Position numbers and translations under genes: made by a program. A stretch of 64,000 nucleotides of DNA from Neptuniibacter victor (GTDB lineage Bacteria; Pseudomonadota; Gammaproteobacteria; Pseudomonadales; Balneatricaceae), in NCBI GenBank assembly GCA_027943745.1, contig AP025763.1, positions 1,488,001-1,552,000 on the forward strand. Direction: 5' to 3'. The notes under the pieces are model-generated. The model did not search any database and had not been told where the DNA came from. It worked only from the letters and a program-made list of their open reading frames with translations. Below, piece by piece: positions 17,223 through 23,382 of this stretch (within the stretch, counting starts at the first letter, position 1; every line of letters starts with the position of its first letter).

Positions 17223-18284
17223 TTACTGCTTCGTTATTGATAAACAGTCGAGGAGTTGTTGCTCAATCTCTTGCCAAGGCAACGCTTGTGTTGCAATGAT
17301 CTCTAATCGTGAATCACGGCGATAGGCGATAGGCGAGCAGGTCATCTCATCGATAACTTGGTTATAGAACACCCATGCTTGTTCGGTTCTAAATACGCCT
17401 TTGATCCGTTGCACATTAGGTAGCCCTTGTAGCAGCTCGATCAATGGGTCGAGAGTAAAGCTATCGGCGCTATTAAATACCCAACCACAGCTATAAAGAT
17501 TGTTGCCGTCTGGCTGTCTAGCATGACCTTCTTTGGAAAGGGGGTTTCGGGGCTTAGGTTGTATCTCAAACAGAGGCTGTGCCGTTGTAGGCAGTTGCAC
17601 ACTGGTTTGCGCCTGCTGGCGATGAGCATCTGGAAACAGGGCAGCCCGTTTATCTTTTCGAACAAGGTCGAGAAGTTGCAGATCGATCTGGCCATTTATA
17701 CTTCTGACCACTTTTTGCTTTGGCGGAAAAAGAGAATCGGCTCTCTGTTCTGCGAAGTCTACCTGTTCAGCTGTAGCCAGATCGGTTTTATTTAAGACAA
17801 TTACATCAGCAAGGTTAATCTGATCTTGAAAAACAGGATTTGCGATAATATCGACATTGTCGAGTGATCGCGGGTCAAGAAGACAAACAACCGAGCGCAG
17901 ATCGAGAACACCTTGGAAGTTCTCTCCCTGTAGTGTGTCGATAATGCCAGCCGGGTGGCCAATACCGGTTGGTTCGATAATTAGGCGGTCAGGTTTTGAA
18001 CGGCGTAACAGCATAGCGAGGGTCGACGTTAAGGTAGGCCCTAATGCACAGCAAATACAGCCACCGGCGAGTTCTTTAATCGCAATATCATCGCTGTTGC
18101 TTTCACCGTCCTTCTCGATCGCTGTTTGGTCGATGCCAATCTGACCAAACTCGTTCACCAAAATAGCCCAGGTTTCACCCTCGGGCTTTTGTTTGAGTAG
18201 GGCATTTACAGCGGTTGTTTTTCCTACGCCAAGAAAACCAGTAATGATATTCGTGGGGATATTTTCCAATGGTTTGCTAGACAT
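17223..18284 (-). CDS. CobW/COG0523 family P-loop GTPase (metal chaperone-like)
   Basis: 353 aa. The Walker A motif GFLGVGKTT lies at residues 16-24 and the metal-binding CICC in GGCICC at 76-79. The nucleotide-specificity motif NKTD is in VLNKTDLA, and a C-terminal CobW domain begins around residue 255. COG0523 proteins insert or traffic zinc, cobalt or other metals using GTP. No nearby cobalamin genes are present, so a B12 role is unlikely. I could not find a convincing Zur box upstream. The start overlaps the end of the EamA transporter gene by 8 bp. Confidence 0.88.
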   Translation of the reverse strand: MSSKPLENIPTNIITGFLGVGKTTAVNALLKQKPEGETWAILVNEFGQIGIDQTAIEKDGESNSDDIAIKELAGGCICCALGPTLTSTLAMLLRRSKPDRLIIEPTGIGHPAGIIDTLQGENFQGVLDLRSVVCLLDPRSLDNVDIIANPVFQDQINLADVIVLNKTDLATAEQVDFAEQRADSLFPPKQKVVRSINGQIDLQLLDLVRKDKRAALFPDAHRQQAQTSVQLPTTAQPLFEIQPKPRNPLSKEGHARQPDGNNLYSCGWVFNSADSFTLDPLIELLQGLPNVQRIKGVFRTEQAWVFYNQVIDEMTCSPIAYRRDSRLEIIATQALPWQEIEQQLLDCLSITKQ

Positions 18285-19173
18285 AGGTTCTCTCCTTTCT
18301 TCTAAAGGCGGGTAGCTGTGAAATAAGCATACCGAATAACATCAAGCCACACCCGAGCATTCCCGCAGTCGAGAAGGATTCGCTCAGTAGTAACCAGCCT
18401 CCAAAAGCAGCAGCGACCGCCTCAAGGCTCATAATAATCGCGGCGTGGGCCGGGGGGGCGTGTTTTTGTGCCACGATCTGAAGTGTGTAAGCGATACCCA
18501 CCGAGATTAGACCGGCGTAAGCAATCGGCGCCCAAGAGGAAAGGGCGTTGGTGATAGTGAACTGCTCCGTTTCAATACCAAATGCAACCAGAGCGCTTAA
18601 TAGCGCACAGACCACAAACTGCATGATTGCCAGTCTAAGGTTATCTACCTTCGGTGCTAGTTTAGCAATAATAAGTACATGAGCAGCCCAGCAAGCCGCG
18701 CCGAGTAGCTCAAGAATATCGCCAAAATTGATCGCACTTAAATCCTGAAAGCTAAGCAGATAAAGACCAAATACGGCGAGGAGCCCGCCGAGCCAAGTGT
18801 TCATGTTGGTTTGTTGACCAATAAATAAACCCAGCAGTGGCACTAAGATAATGTACAAGCCGGTGATAAATCCCGCATTGCCAGCGGTGGTGTATACAAG
18901 CCCCGCCTGTTGAAATGATGCGCCGGCAAACAGAGCCAAACCTGCAATGGTGCCGCTAAACATTAAGGTTCGGTGGCAATGATCTTTGCCCGGCTTAAAG
19001 AACAGAAGCAGTGGCAGCAAAGAGAGTGCGCCCAAGGCAAAACGAAAGGCATTAAAACCAAATGGGCCTAAGGATTCCATTCCGAGTCGTTGCGCCACAA
19101 ACGCAAAGCCCCAGATGGCGGCGACAAGGAGGAGTATCAGATCGGCCTGTATTTTCTTTGATTGCATCAACAT
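18277..19173 (-). CDS. EamA (drug/metabolite transporter superfamily) permease
   Basis: 298 aa with about ten hydrophobic helices in two EamA repeats, starting KIQADLILLLVAAIWGFAFVAQR. Such proteins export metabolites or amino acids, and the substrate cannot be read from the sequence. It overlaps the downstream CobW gene by 8 bp, so the two are translationally coupled. The upstream region on this strand contains an inverted repeat (TACCTA 19296-19301 with TAGGTA 19313-19318) of unknown role. Confidence 0.88.
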   Translation of the reverse strand: MLMQSKKIQADLILLLVAAIWGFAFVAQRLGMESLGPFGFNAFRFALGALSLLPLLLFFKPGKDHCHRTLMFSGTIAGLALFAGASFQQAGLVYTTAGNAGFITGLYIILVPLLGLFIGQQTNMNTWLGGLLAVFGLYLLSFQDLSAINFGDILELLGAACWAAHVLIIAKLAPKVDNLRLAIMQFVVCALLSALVAFGIETEQFTITNALSSWAPIAYAGLISVGIAYTLQIVAQKHAPPAHAAIIMSLEAVAAAFGGWLLLSESFSTAGMLGCGLMLFGMLISQLPAFRRKERTYV

Positions 19174-19345
19174 CTATCACTGTACGAAAGAAACAGTTTA
19201 GGCCTTGGTTAGCTAAGGCTTAGATAAGCTTTAAATTATCGTTGGCTCTCTAGCAATTGGCACCTAAAACGTGGAATTTAGAAAGGCGCATAAAGTACCT
19301 AGGAAGCGTGCTTAGGTAAATCAAAATATTTTTTAAATAACAGTA

Positions 19346-19374
19346 TTGCAAATCATTCTCAATATCATTATTAT
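19346..19374 (+). promoter_or_regulatory. Fur-box-like promoter of the first small RNA unit
   Basis: A good sigma-70 promoter is visible: TTGCAA (19346-19351), a 17-bp spacer and TATTAT (19369-19374). The spacer reads AATCATTCTCAATATCA. Its complement, TGATATTGAGAATGATT, follows the gammaproteobacterial Fur-box pattern. Fur with iron bound would cover the whole promoter, so transcription should rise on iron starvation. Confidence 0.75.
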
Positions 19375-19379
19375 CGTAG

Positions 19380-19564
19380 TCGCTCATAAGTGATAGGCAA
19401 TGAACGACCTCACCTCACTACATTGCCAGAACTTGCATTAGGATCCTATGCTCACAGGAGACTGATGCAGACATCAATTTTCCCCTCGATAATTGATGTC
19501 ATAAGCTGGACCCTCACCGTCCAGTTTATCCCACAAAAGCCGGATCATTTGATCCGGCTTTTTT
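19380..19564 (+). ncRNA. Putative Fur-controlled small RNA 1 (about 185 nt)
   Basis: No convincing protein is encoded. The transcript predicted from the promoter folds into consecutive hairpins with pyrimidine-rich loops. GGCAATG/CATTGCC (19396-19402, 19421-19427) has a loop containing CCTCACCTCACT. GACATCAATT/AATTGATGTC (19470-19479, 19491-19500) has the loop TTCCCCTCGAT. CTGGAC/GTCCAG (19506-19511, 19519-19524) has the loop CCTCACC. It ends in a perfect terminator at 19535-19564. Exposed CCUCACC/CCCCUC sequences could pair with Shine-Dalgarno regions, as in RyhB/PrrF-like iron-sparing RNAs. Kinship to a named RNA family is not established. Confidence 0.72.
19535..19564 (+). terminator. Intrinsic terminator of small RNA 1
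   Basis: AAAAGCCGGATC (19535-19546) and GATCCGGCTTTT (19551-19562) form a perfect stem with a 4-nt loop and a run of six T. Confidence 0.9.
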
Positions 19565-19666
19565 ACGTCTATTTAAAAATTGAATGACTTTTTACCTCGA
19601 TGCTTACCTGTAATTCGGGGGAGGAGAGGGGAAATAACTTTTTTGTAAAATTAATTATAAATACAG

Positions 19667-19692
19667 TTGCAAATCATTATCATTCGTATAAT
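19667..19692 (+). promoter_or_regulatory. Fur-box-like promoter of the second small RNA unit
   Basis: TGCAAATCATTATCATTCG at 19668-19686 is the complement of a Fur box (CGAATGATAATGATTTGCA). It is followed directly by a consensus TATAAT at 19687-19692. The leading TTGCAAATCATT (19667-19678) is identical to that of the first unit. The TTGCAA is only 14 bp from the -10 box here, so the true -35 may be a few bases upstream. Confidence 0.75.
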
Positions 19693-19698
19693 ATGTAT

Positions 19699-19916
19699 TT
19701 CAACACGTCAGGCGGTCGGCTCCCCTCACTAGCTGGGCCGCCATGCCATAGAGATATTGCATGCTCGTGTAATGTGTTCCTGTCAGGGGCTTGTGTTCAG
19801 GCCTCAATGCCTCCGCAGCAGGAAACGGAGAATCTGTTTACAGGTGCTCCACACATGGCTCTTGTCATTGAAGCAAATTGCTTAACCGGACCCTAAGGGG
19901 ATCCGGTTTTTTTTTT
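19699..19916 (+). ncRNA. Putative Fur-controlled small RNA 2 (about 218 nt)
   Basis: This is a second transcription unit of the same design. The first hairpin has an outer stem GGCGG/CCGCC (19711-19715, 19738-19742) and an inner stem GGCT/AGCT. Its loop CCCCTCACT shares the CCTCAC motif with RNA 1. Further hairpins are CTCCG/CGGAG (19811-19815, 19826-19830), CTGT/ACAG, and AAGCA/TGCTT (19871-19875, 19879-19883). A strong terminator ends the unit. A weak open frame runs through it but has no ribosome site or protein-like composition. Tandem iron-responsive RNAs are known for PrrF1/PrrF2 of Pseudomonas; homology to those is not claimed. Confidence 0.7.
19884..19916 (+). terminator. Intrinsic terminator of small RNA 2
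   Basis: AACCGGA (19884-19890) pairs with TCCGGTT (19902-19908), with an inner CCC/GGG extension, followed by ten T. Confidence 0.9.
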
Positions 19917-20068
19917 GCATTTTTTGCGCTCATTATTTGATGATTTTTTAGCTAGATGCTCGTTCGCAATGCTCGCAGCGCTTTTGCCAATTTTTGGTTA
20001 TAATCTGACCGATTCAAGCCCGCCTTACTATCGGATACCACGTAAAGGCGCACGTAGAGGTGAAAGGA

Positions 20069-20743
20069 ATGAGCGAAATACTGACGTTTTCTGTTGTCGC
20101 ATTACTGCTGGTGATGTCGCCGGGCCCCAATGGCGTGTTAATTCTTAAAACCGCTTCAAGCCTTGGACGTAGTGCATCATTTGCCAACATCGCAGGCTTG
20201 TTTGTCGCCACGTTTTGTCATGGTGCATTATCTATCTTTGGCTTATCCGCACTGCTGCTTCAGTCAGCGGAGCTATTCACCCTAGTTAAAATCATCGGCG
20301 CGCTCTATCTCTTCTATATAGGTGCGAAGGCGATCTACAACTCCTATAAAAAGAGCGAAACCGTAAACCTGGCTGAAACAGATGGATTGATTGCTGAGTC
20401 ACCTCAATCAACTGATGTAAAGAAAGCTAAATCCGGTGTCACAGGGATATTAGGAAGTTTTAGCGAAGGCTTTTTAACGCAACTGCTTAATCCCAAAGTG
20501 TCGATGTTCTATCTTGCGGCGTTTCCGCAATTTGTTAGTTTCGATGCCGCATCTTACGCTATCGCATTCTCATTAGTGGCGATCCATGCCTGCTTAATCG
20601 TAACCTGGTTTGTCGGTGTCACCATGGCAATTGATCAGATAAAGCAGCGTGGCAAACACTCCAATATTGGCCGCTGGGTACAACGTTTATCCGGTTCGGT
20701 GATGATCTACTTCAGCGCACTGCTACTAGGGCAAAAGGCCTAG
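20069..20743 (+). CDS. LysE/RhtB family amino-acid exporter
   Basis: 224 aa from ATG 20069; AGAGG lies 8 nt upstream, and a GTG 9 bp earlier is an alternative. It has five to six hydrophobic helices and the family signature SPGPNGVLILKTASSLGRSASFANIAG at the first loop. The membrane core also contains FLTQLLNPKVSMFYLAAFPQF, typical of RhtB-type exporters. The substrate is probably an amino acid or related metabolite. It is the last ordinary gene before the accessory stretch. Confidence 0.9.
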   Translation: MSEILTFSVVALLLVMSPGPNGVLILKTASSLGRSASFANIAGLFVATFCHGALSIFGLSALLLQSAELFTLVKIIGALYLFYIGAKAIYNSYKKSETVNLAETDGLIAESPQSTDVKKAKSGVTGILGSFSEGFLTQLLNPKVSMFYLAAFPQFVSFDAASYAIAFSLVAIHACLIVTWFVGVTMAIDQIKQRGKHSNIGRWVQRLSGSVMIYFSALLLGQKA

Positions 20744-20781
20744 TGTTAGCGTAATTAATGATAAACACTGTTGAGTCTTTA

Positions 20782-21008
20782 CTAGTGGCAATCGATACGC
20801 TTACTGCGATATAGTGAAATCTGCTGGGTAATTGGAGTACCCGTGCCGTAGTCTGTAATGTTGAAAAGCCTTCTTCCTTCTCTAGGTAGAAATCAGGCAA
20901 CTCAGGCGGATATTCAGGATGAATAGCATCAATCCTTTTTGACTCCCTCTTTACTTGCTGGTTTGCCTTCTTACATTCTTCTATCGTTACGGCTGGTGCG
21001 TACCTTTA
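20782..21008 (-). pseudogene. Probable decayed gene fragment of unknown family
   Basis: The minus strand reads like protein but is broken. One frame gives VTIEECKKANQQVKRESKR and continues through EYPPELPDFYLEKEEG. A frameshift near 20867-20875 is then needed to continue as NITDYGTGTPITQQISLYRS, ending at a stop at 20784-20782. An in-frame stop also occurs just upstream of the first part (near 21008). I cannot assign a family, and the call rests on composition and continuity across the frameshift, so it is tentative. Confidence 0.3.
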
Positions 21009-21031
21009 TATCCACGCTTGATATGTTTCGT

Positions 21032-21077
21032 ACCTTGCAAGGTAGCAAAGCTTGCAAGCTTTCTAACCTTGTAAGGT
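21032..21077. repeat. Three regularly spaced palindromes with a common CTTGNAAG core
   Basis: ACCTTGCAAGGT (21032-21043, perfect), AAAGCTTGCAAGCTTT (21047-21062, perfect) and ACCTTGTAAGGT (21066-21077, one central mismatch) have centres exactly 17 bp apart. The arrangement suggests a multi-site operator or a structural element. No regulator gene for it is visible nearby. Confidence 0.7.
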
Positions 21078-21142
21078 CCGTATAATAAAATGTTGAATTG
21101 GCACCTGTCCTTAATGAAGTAGCCCGTGAAGGGGGCTATTAC

Positions 21143-21244
21143 ATGTGTATTTTAGGGGGGTTATTTAAGCAGGTAGAGTGTAAACAGTGTGCTAAAAATC
21201 AGAAATTGTCCTATATCTGCGAAAAACTTTACATGCTACCGTGA
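21143..21244 (+). CDS. Candidate small cysteine-containing ORF (33 codons)
   Basis: ATG 21143 is preceded by AGGGGG at a good distance, itself half of a small AGCCC/GGGCT hairpin. The product would be 33 aa with a CKQC pair and two other cysteines. The stop codon lies within the left arm of the 59-nt hairpin. There is no homology evidence; it may be chance. Confidence 0.22.
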   Translation: MCILGGLFKQVECKQCAKNQKLSYICEKLYMLP

Positions 21245-21297
21245 GCCCCGTAGGGCGCTCTTGAACGAGTTCAGAAGACGCTTTACGGGGCTCACGG
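21239..21297. repeat. Long near-perfect hairpin (59 nt)
   Basis: CCGTGAGCCCCGTA (21239-21252) is exactly complementary to TACGGGGCTCACGG (21284-21297). The intervening sequence continues the stem with wobble pairs and one bulge down to a loop of about four bases near 21267. There is no U-tract, and the ends lack the AAC/GTT of an attC site. It could be a REP-like element, an mRNA-stabilising structure or a relic of a mobile element. Confidence 0.75.
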
Positions 21298-21426
21298 GAG
21301 GGATAATTCACGATATGGGCTCGGTTTCAGTTTATTAGCCAGAAAAGGAATTCGTCATGCTTCTGAATACAGTGACACGCGAGATATTATTTTTCCCGTT
21401 GAGTAGTTTTGGAGTAGTCGGCGCAA

Positions 21427-21493
21427 ACCAACAATACGCACCAAGAGACCTTTTGTTGCTTCGCAAGTCAGGCTCTTGAGCTAATCGTTAGCT
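21427..21493 (+). repeat. attC-like integron recombination site (upstream)
   Basis: CCAAC (21428-21432) and GTTAGCT (21487-21493) form the outer arms. Inner arms ACCAAGAGACC and GGCTCTTGAG pair with one extrahelical base, the hallmark that orients attC folding. The consensus GTTRRRY is matched imperfectly. The site lies 24 bp before the nuclease-like gene. Confidence 0.55.
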
Positions 21494-21516
21494 TCCAAAT
21501 AGAGATATAGGGAAAT

Positions 21517-22743
21517 ATGAGAAAGAGTAGGATTTTTGCAGAAAGAGAGCTAAGAGACTTCTTAGAAGCAGCAAAAGCTAATGCGGCTAGATCAATAGAA
21601 TCAGAAAAAGACGACTACATATTAAATGTAAACGAAGATGACTATATTGCTCATAGAGTTTCAGAAGCTATTGTCGATAATCTTGAAATTCACGTTGATG
21701 ATATTTACGCATCATCAAGTGAGCAAATGATCCCCGCAGAGTATTTTCCTAGCTCGTTCTACGTTCATCAGGGAAAGTCCTACAAAAAGGACGTTATAAA
21801 GTTTCATGTCCCGATCAGTGGTAATGTTGAGCTAATTCACTGTATGCCGAGCAGCAGAATCATGTGGTCAATGGAAGTCGAGGTAAGCCGCGATGAGTTT
21901 TGCTTTGAAATAATTAACTTTAGTGATAATTCAGATGAAATAGTTCGAGAGAAGGACTCGAATATACGAAGTATTTTGCAGCAGTGCGAAAACGTAAAAT
22001 CTGAAGTTGATAGGGCAAACGCTAGTTTAAAGCAGCATATTCGCTCAGCATTTGATTCCCGAAAGGAAAGAATAAAGAAAAGCTCAGGTGTTTTAGCTTC
22101 ACTAGGTGTCCCAATAAAAAAATCTTCTACTGCACCTGAAACCTTTTCCGTTCCAACACCACAGAAACGTAAAAAAGCCGTACCAAATAAACCTCAGGTC
22201 AAAGATTCAGGGTTCACTCCAGAGCCATCGCTTGACGACTCTACCTACAATGACATTTTGCAGTTGATTCACGATGTGGGTAAGGAATTCGAAAGATTAC
22301 CCAGCTTATACGCGGGAAAAGAGGAAGAGCATCTCAGAGATCATTTTTTGATGATGTTAGAGCCAAATTTCGAGGGCTCGGCTACAGGAGAGACATTCAA
22401 CAAGACCGGTAAAACGGATATATTGCTTAGGCATGAGGGTACAAATATATTTATCGGAGAGTGCAAGTTCTGGAAAGGTGAAAAAAGTTTTCTGTCTACG
22501 ATTAGTCAATTGCTTGGGTATCTTACATGGAGAGACTCCAAGGCTGCCGTTATTATGTTTGTTCCAAATAAAGATTTCACAAATGTTGTTGATACCGCGA
22601 AAGATGTAGCGCTCAATCACCCCAACGCTCTTAAATTTGTGTCCGAAAAAGATGAAACGTGGATTAATTATGAGTTTCACTTGAACGAAGATAGAAATCG
22701 GATTGTGAAACTGGCGGTAATGCTTTATCACACTCCGAGATAA
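21517..22743 (+). CDS. PD-(D/E)xK nuclease-like protein carried on a probable integron cassette
   Basis: 408 aa. The C-terminal 150 residues show a restriction-endonuclease-like core: KTDILLRHEGTNIFIGECKFW, with the acidic residue of TDILL and the ExK of GECKF, followed by a helix with ISQLLGYLTWRDSKAAVIMFV. The N-terminal 200 residues are charged, helical and unfamiliar, with a Lys/Pro/Thr-rich linker around 200-235. A function in DNA cleavage or defence is inferred from this core only. The gene is flanked by attC-like sites and its stop codon touches the downstream one, as in integron cassettes. Its A-rich codon use contrasts somewhat with neighbours. Confidence 0.75.
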   Translation: MRKSRIFAERELRDFLEAAKANAARSIESEKDDYILNVNEDDYIAHRVSEAIVDNLEIHVDDIYASSSEQMIPAEYFPSSFYVHQGKSYKKDVIKFHVPISGNVELIHCMPSSRIMWSMEVEVSRDEFCFEIINFSDNSDEIVREKDSNIRSILQQCENVKSEVDRANASLKQHIRSAFDSRKERIKKSSGVLASLGVPIKKSSTAPETFSVPTPQKRKKAVPNKPQVKDSGFTPEPSLDDSTYNDILQLIHDVGKEFERLPSLYAGKEEEHLRDHFLMMLEPNFEGSATGETFNKTGKTDILLRHEGTNIFIGECKFWKGEKSFLSTISQLLGYLTWRDSKAAVIMFVPNKDFTNVVDTAKDVALNHPNALKFVSEKDETWINYEFHLNEDRNRIVKLAVMLYHTPR

Positions 22744-22815
22744 AGCTAACAAGGCGCTGCTGTCGGACAAATTTTCCGCTGCGCTCCAAATTTGCCGCAG
22801 AGCGCGGCGTTAGAA
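22744..22815 (+). repeat. attC integron recombination site (downstream)
   Basis: AGCTAAC (22744-22750) and GTTAGAA (22809-22815) bound an imperfect palindrome. CTAAC, GCGCT, CTG, CGG and CAAATTT on the left pair in order with the right arm, leaving three single unpaired bases. The loop is TCCGCTGCGCTCC. The pattern is that of a classical attC and begins right after the stop codon of the nuclease-like gene. Confidence 0.8.
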
Positions 22816-22831
22816 AAAATAGAGTCCTAAA

Positions 22832-23125
22832 TTGATATTCGGGAAACTTCAGTATCAAGTGCACTATGATGAAATGCATCGTGAATTAGTCAGTTTCATC
22901 GAGCAGCGTTTTTCCAATGTTGAGTCGGGGCAGCAGGGTGATTCTTGGATCTGGATTACTCAGGGCGAAGACAAGGTTCAAATCGATACATTCACCGCCA
23001 TGCAGCACGAAGTAAAATCGCCCAATCCAGACTCTCTATTAGTGCATGACATACTTCGTGAACTCCAATCTCGGTTTAAGGTGATTGTGTACCCAAAGCC
23101 GGAACTTGAGGCCCATGAAGAATAA
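22832..23125 (+). CDS. Hypothetical protein, 97 aa
   Basis: The start is a TTG 17 bp past the attC-like site without a clear ribosome site; the ATG at 22865 or 22874 could be the real start. The protein contains GDSWIWITQGEDKVQIDTFTAMQHEVKS and ends with VIVYPKPELEAHEE, a compact alpha/beta pattern. It has no transmembrane segment. I do not recognise the family. The first codons abut the cassette boundary, so cassette insertion may have replaced its natural upstream region. Confidence 0.55.
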   Translation: MIFGKLQYQVHYDEMHRELVSFIEQRFSNVESGQQGDSWIWITQGEDKVQIDTFTAMQHEVKSPNPDSLLVHDILRELQSRFKVIVYPKPELEAHEE

Positions 23126-23194
23126 GTTTTTAAGCATTGATGGGTGAGTGTTATACTCGTTAATGAATTCTTAAATTAAGCAGGAGGCGTTTGC

Positions 23195-23239
23195 ATGATT
23201 GTTATCCGTGATTTACAGGCCTGGAGTAAGACGAGTTAA
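23195..23239 (+). CDS. Candidate leader-like peptide of 14 residues
   Basis: A strong CAGGAGGCG ribosome site (23181-23189) precedes ATG 23195, which opens a 14-codon frame (MIVIRDLQAWSKTS). TATACT at 23153-23158 could be its -10 box. No regulatory hairpin is clear downstream, so it is only a candidate. Confidence 0.25.
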   Translation: MIVIRDLQAWSKTS

Positions 23240-23382
23240 GTCTTTTTCGTGTTCTTTTACTGAGCATTTAAATCTTATCTCCCTGTAATTCCCCGGTCTG
23301 TATATGGGTTTTTAAAACCCAATAGTTTCTGCATGTTCTTTAGAGCGCGTGCGGTTTCTCTATGCATTTTGGGATAATGACA

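Noticed and set aside
19390-19896. Open reading frames 19390-19587 and 19600-19896
   Set aside because: No ribosome sites, composition dominated by hairpins and terminators, and they run through two well-formed small RNA units.
20744-20751. GTTAGCG after the LysE-type gene as another integron recombination site
   Set aside because: No complementary RYYYAAC arm or paired palindrome of suitable length is found near it.
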